A stretch of 64,000 bases of DNA from contig NW_024104758.1 of assembly GCF_003945595.2 (NCBI RefSeq), forward strand, positions 172,221 through 236,220, in the 5' to 3' direction. Positions 63,323 through 64,000 of the stretch are shown in pieces. Positions within the stretch are counted from its first letter, which is position 1; each line of letters begins with the position of its first letter. The DNA comes from Pipra filicauda (Eukaryota > Chordata > Aves > Passeriformes > Pipridae). The notes below the pieces were generated by a model, which was not told the origin of the DNA, ran no database searches, and was given only the letters and a program-made list of their open reading frames with translations. Position numbers and translations under genes: made by a program.

Positions 63323-63727
63323 TCTGTTTGTTGCTCATGAGTATTTTGCAATGTCCTCCTTTAAAAATCAGAGGGGATTCAATTTTTCTCCTTTATATTT
63401 CTGTCACCCAAAGAGAATCTGGAGATCTGGGCCTCTGACTTCCTGCAGTGAGAGCAAATGGAACTGAATGTTAGAAGTAAGATCAGGACCAGGCTGGGGA
63501 TGACCATTTTGCAGAACTCTGGGAACTCAGGGTGCCTGTCCCAGTGCTGGTACCAACACACCGATATGTGCTGGTATCTGGGCACAACCCCCTTTGGTGC
63601 TGTGCTGGCCCAGCCCTCAGCTGCTCCTGCCCAGGTGCTGAGCCCTGGGCTGTGCCCTGCACAGGGTACAGGGGCTGTGGGCTGGCTGGGACCTGTGTGG
63701 AACCCATGGACAGGGGGGATGGACAGA
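63323..63727. other. single-copy DNA, nothing recognised
   Basis: No gene or repeat recognised. Confidence 0.5.
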
Positions 63728-64000
63728 GCTGGGGAGGGGCTGGAGCAGCAGGAGGGGCTGAGGGAGCTGGGGGGGCTCAGCCTGGAGAAAAGGAGGCTCA
63801 GGGGGGACCTTCTGGCTCTGCAACCCCCTGACAGGAGGGGGGAGCTGGAGGGGGTCAGGCTCTGCTCCCAGGGAACAAGGGAGAGGAGGAGAGGGAACGG
63901 CCTCAAGTTACACCAGGAGAGGTTTGGGTTGGATATAGGGAAAATTTCTCCCTGGAAAGGGCTGTCCAGCCCTGGCACAGCTGCCCAGGGCAGAGGTGGA
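63728..64000 (+). mobile_element. CR1 fragment, J-like, cut by window end
   Basis: Gggctggagcagcaggaggg, gggggctcagcctggagaaa, accttctggctctgcaaccc, then gttggatatagggaaaattt and gggctgtccagccctggcac. The 3' end lies beyond the window. Its second half resembles 36797-37031 more than 32535-32967. Confidence 0.93.

Noticed and set aside
1..64000. tRNA, rRNA, snoRNA or microRNA genes
   Set aside because: I looked for tRNA A/B boxes and conserved stem patterns by eye and found none convincing. A covariance-model scan would be needed to exclude small RNAs.
1..64000. Telomeric TTAGGG arrays
   Set aside because: No runs of the hexamer are present, so a subtelomeric position is not directly supported.

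Overview
This window looks like vertebrate, specifically bird, nuclear DNA, most likely from a songbird. The main evidence is some 56 pieces of the avian non-LTR retrotransposon CR1, in both orientations. By my hand-drawn boundaries they cover about 11 kb, roughly 18% of the window. Nothing looks bacterial, phage or organellar. I found no protein-coding gene I can defend, no tRNA or rRNA and no CRISPR array. The long open reading frames fall in CR1 copies or in GC-rich tandem repeats that lack stop codons on both strands. The best reading is an intergenic or large-intron segment of a GC-rich, repeat-rich bird chromosome.

CR1 copies were recognised by landmarks in element order: a leader (ctccaggagagctgg), then ggaaggaattcctggctggg, agagaagctgtggctgcccc, gtgtccctgcccatggcagg, and a 3' tip like aacccaaaccagtctgggat followed by a tail like attctatgattct. 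On the minus strand these read in reverse order from the left. At least three sequence groups occur. A main group carries the landmarks above and is very uniform. A second ('J-like') carries accttctggctctgcaaccc or gtgcccagccctggaggtgt. A third, older group ends like gattgttggggtgtcctg. Almost all are 5'-truncated and keep the 3' end, as CR1 reverse transcription predicts. A few lack the 3' end and mark deletions or rearrangements.

The second layer is an unusual number of unrelated minisatellites. Units are 22 bp (8454-9172), 37 bp (10214-10415), 51 bp (12101-12619), 19 bp (13989-14465), 37/38 bp (38741-39155), 45 bp (40254-40372), 31 bp (43667-43972), 26/27 bp (45056-45299), 39 bp (45541-45697), 43 bp (55508-55733), 57 bp (59362-59492), and several of 12-14 bp. 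A 1-kb GTGGCA-type array (59835-60855) is the largest. Several arrays carry higher-order structure: the 22-bp array is a duplicated block of about 373 bp, and the 51-bp array alternates two unit types.

Layout: 1-7 kb is mostly single-copy with a few CR1s and a promoter-like segment near 5.98-6.06 kb. 7-14.5 kb is the densest minisatellite cluster. 14.5-35 kb alternates CR1 copies with AT-rich single-copy stretches and holds a probable solo retroviral LTR (about 18184-18645). 35-46 kb has a second minisatellite cluster and an AT-rich block (42.5-43.2 kb) next to a CpG-rich segment. 46-58 kb is CR1 plus single-copy DNA. 58-61.2 kb holds two CpG-rich segments flanking the GTGGCA array, the best candidate neighbourhood for a promoter. 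The end of the window cuts a J-like CR1.

No genes act together here. The window's interest is repeat biology (CR1 history, higher-order minisatellites, insertion junctions) and a few candidate regulatory segments. Deciding those needs alignment, transcript data and cross-species conservation, none of which I could run.
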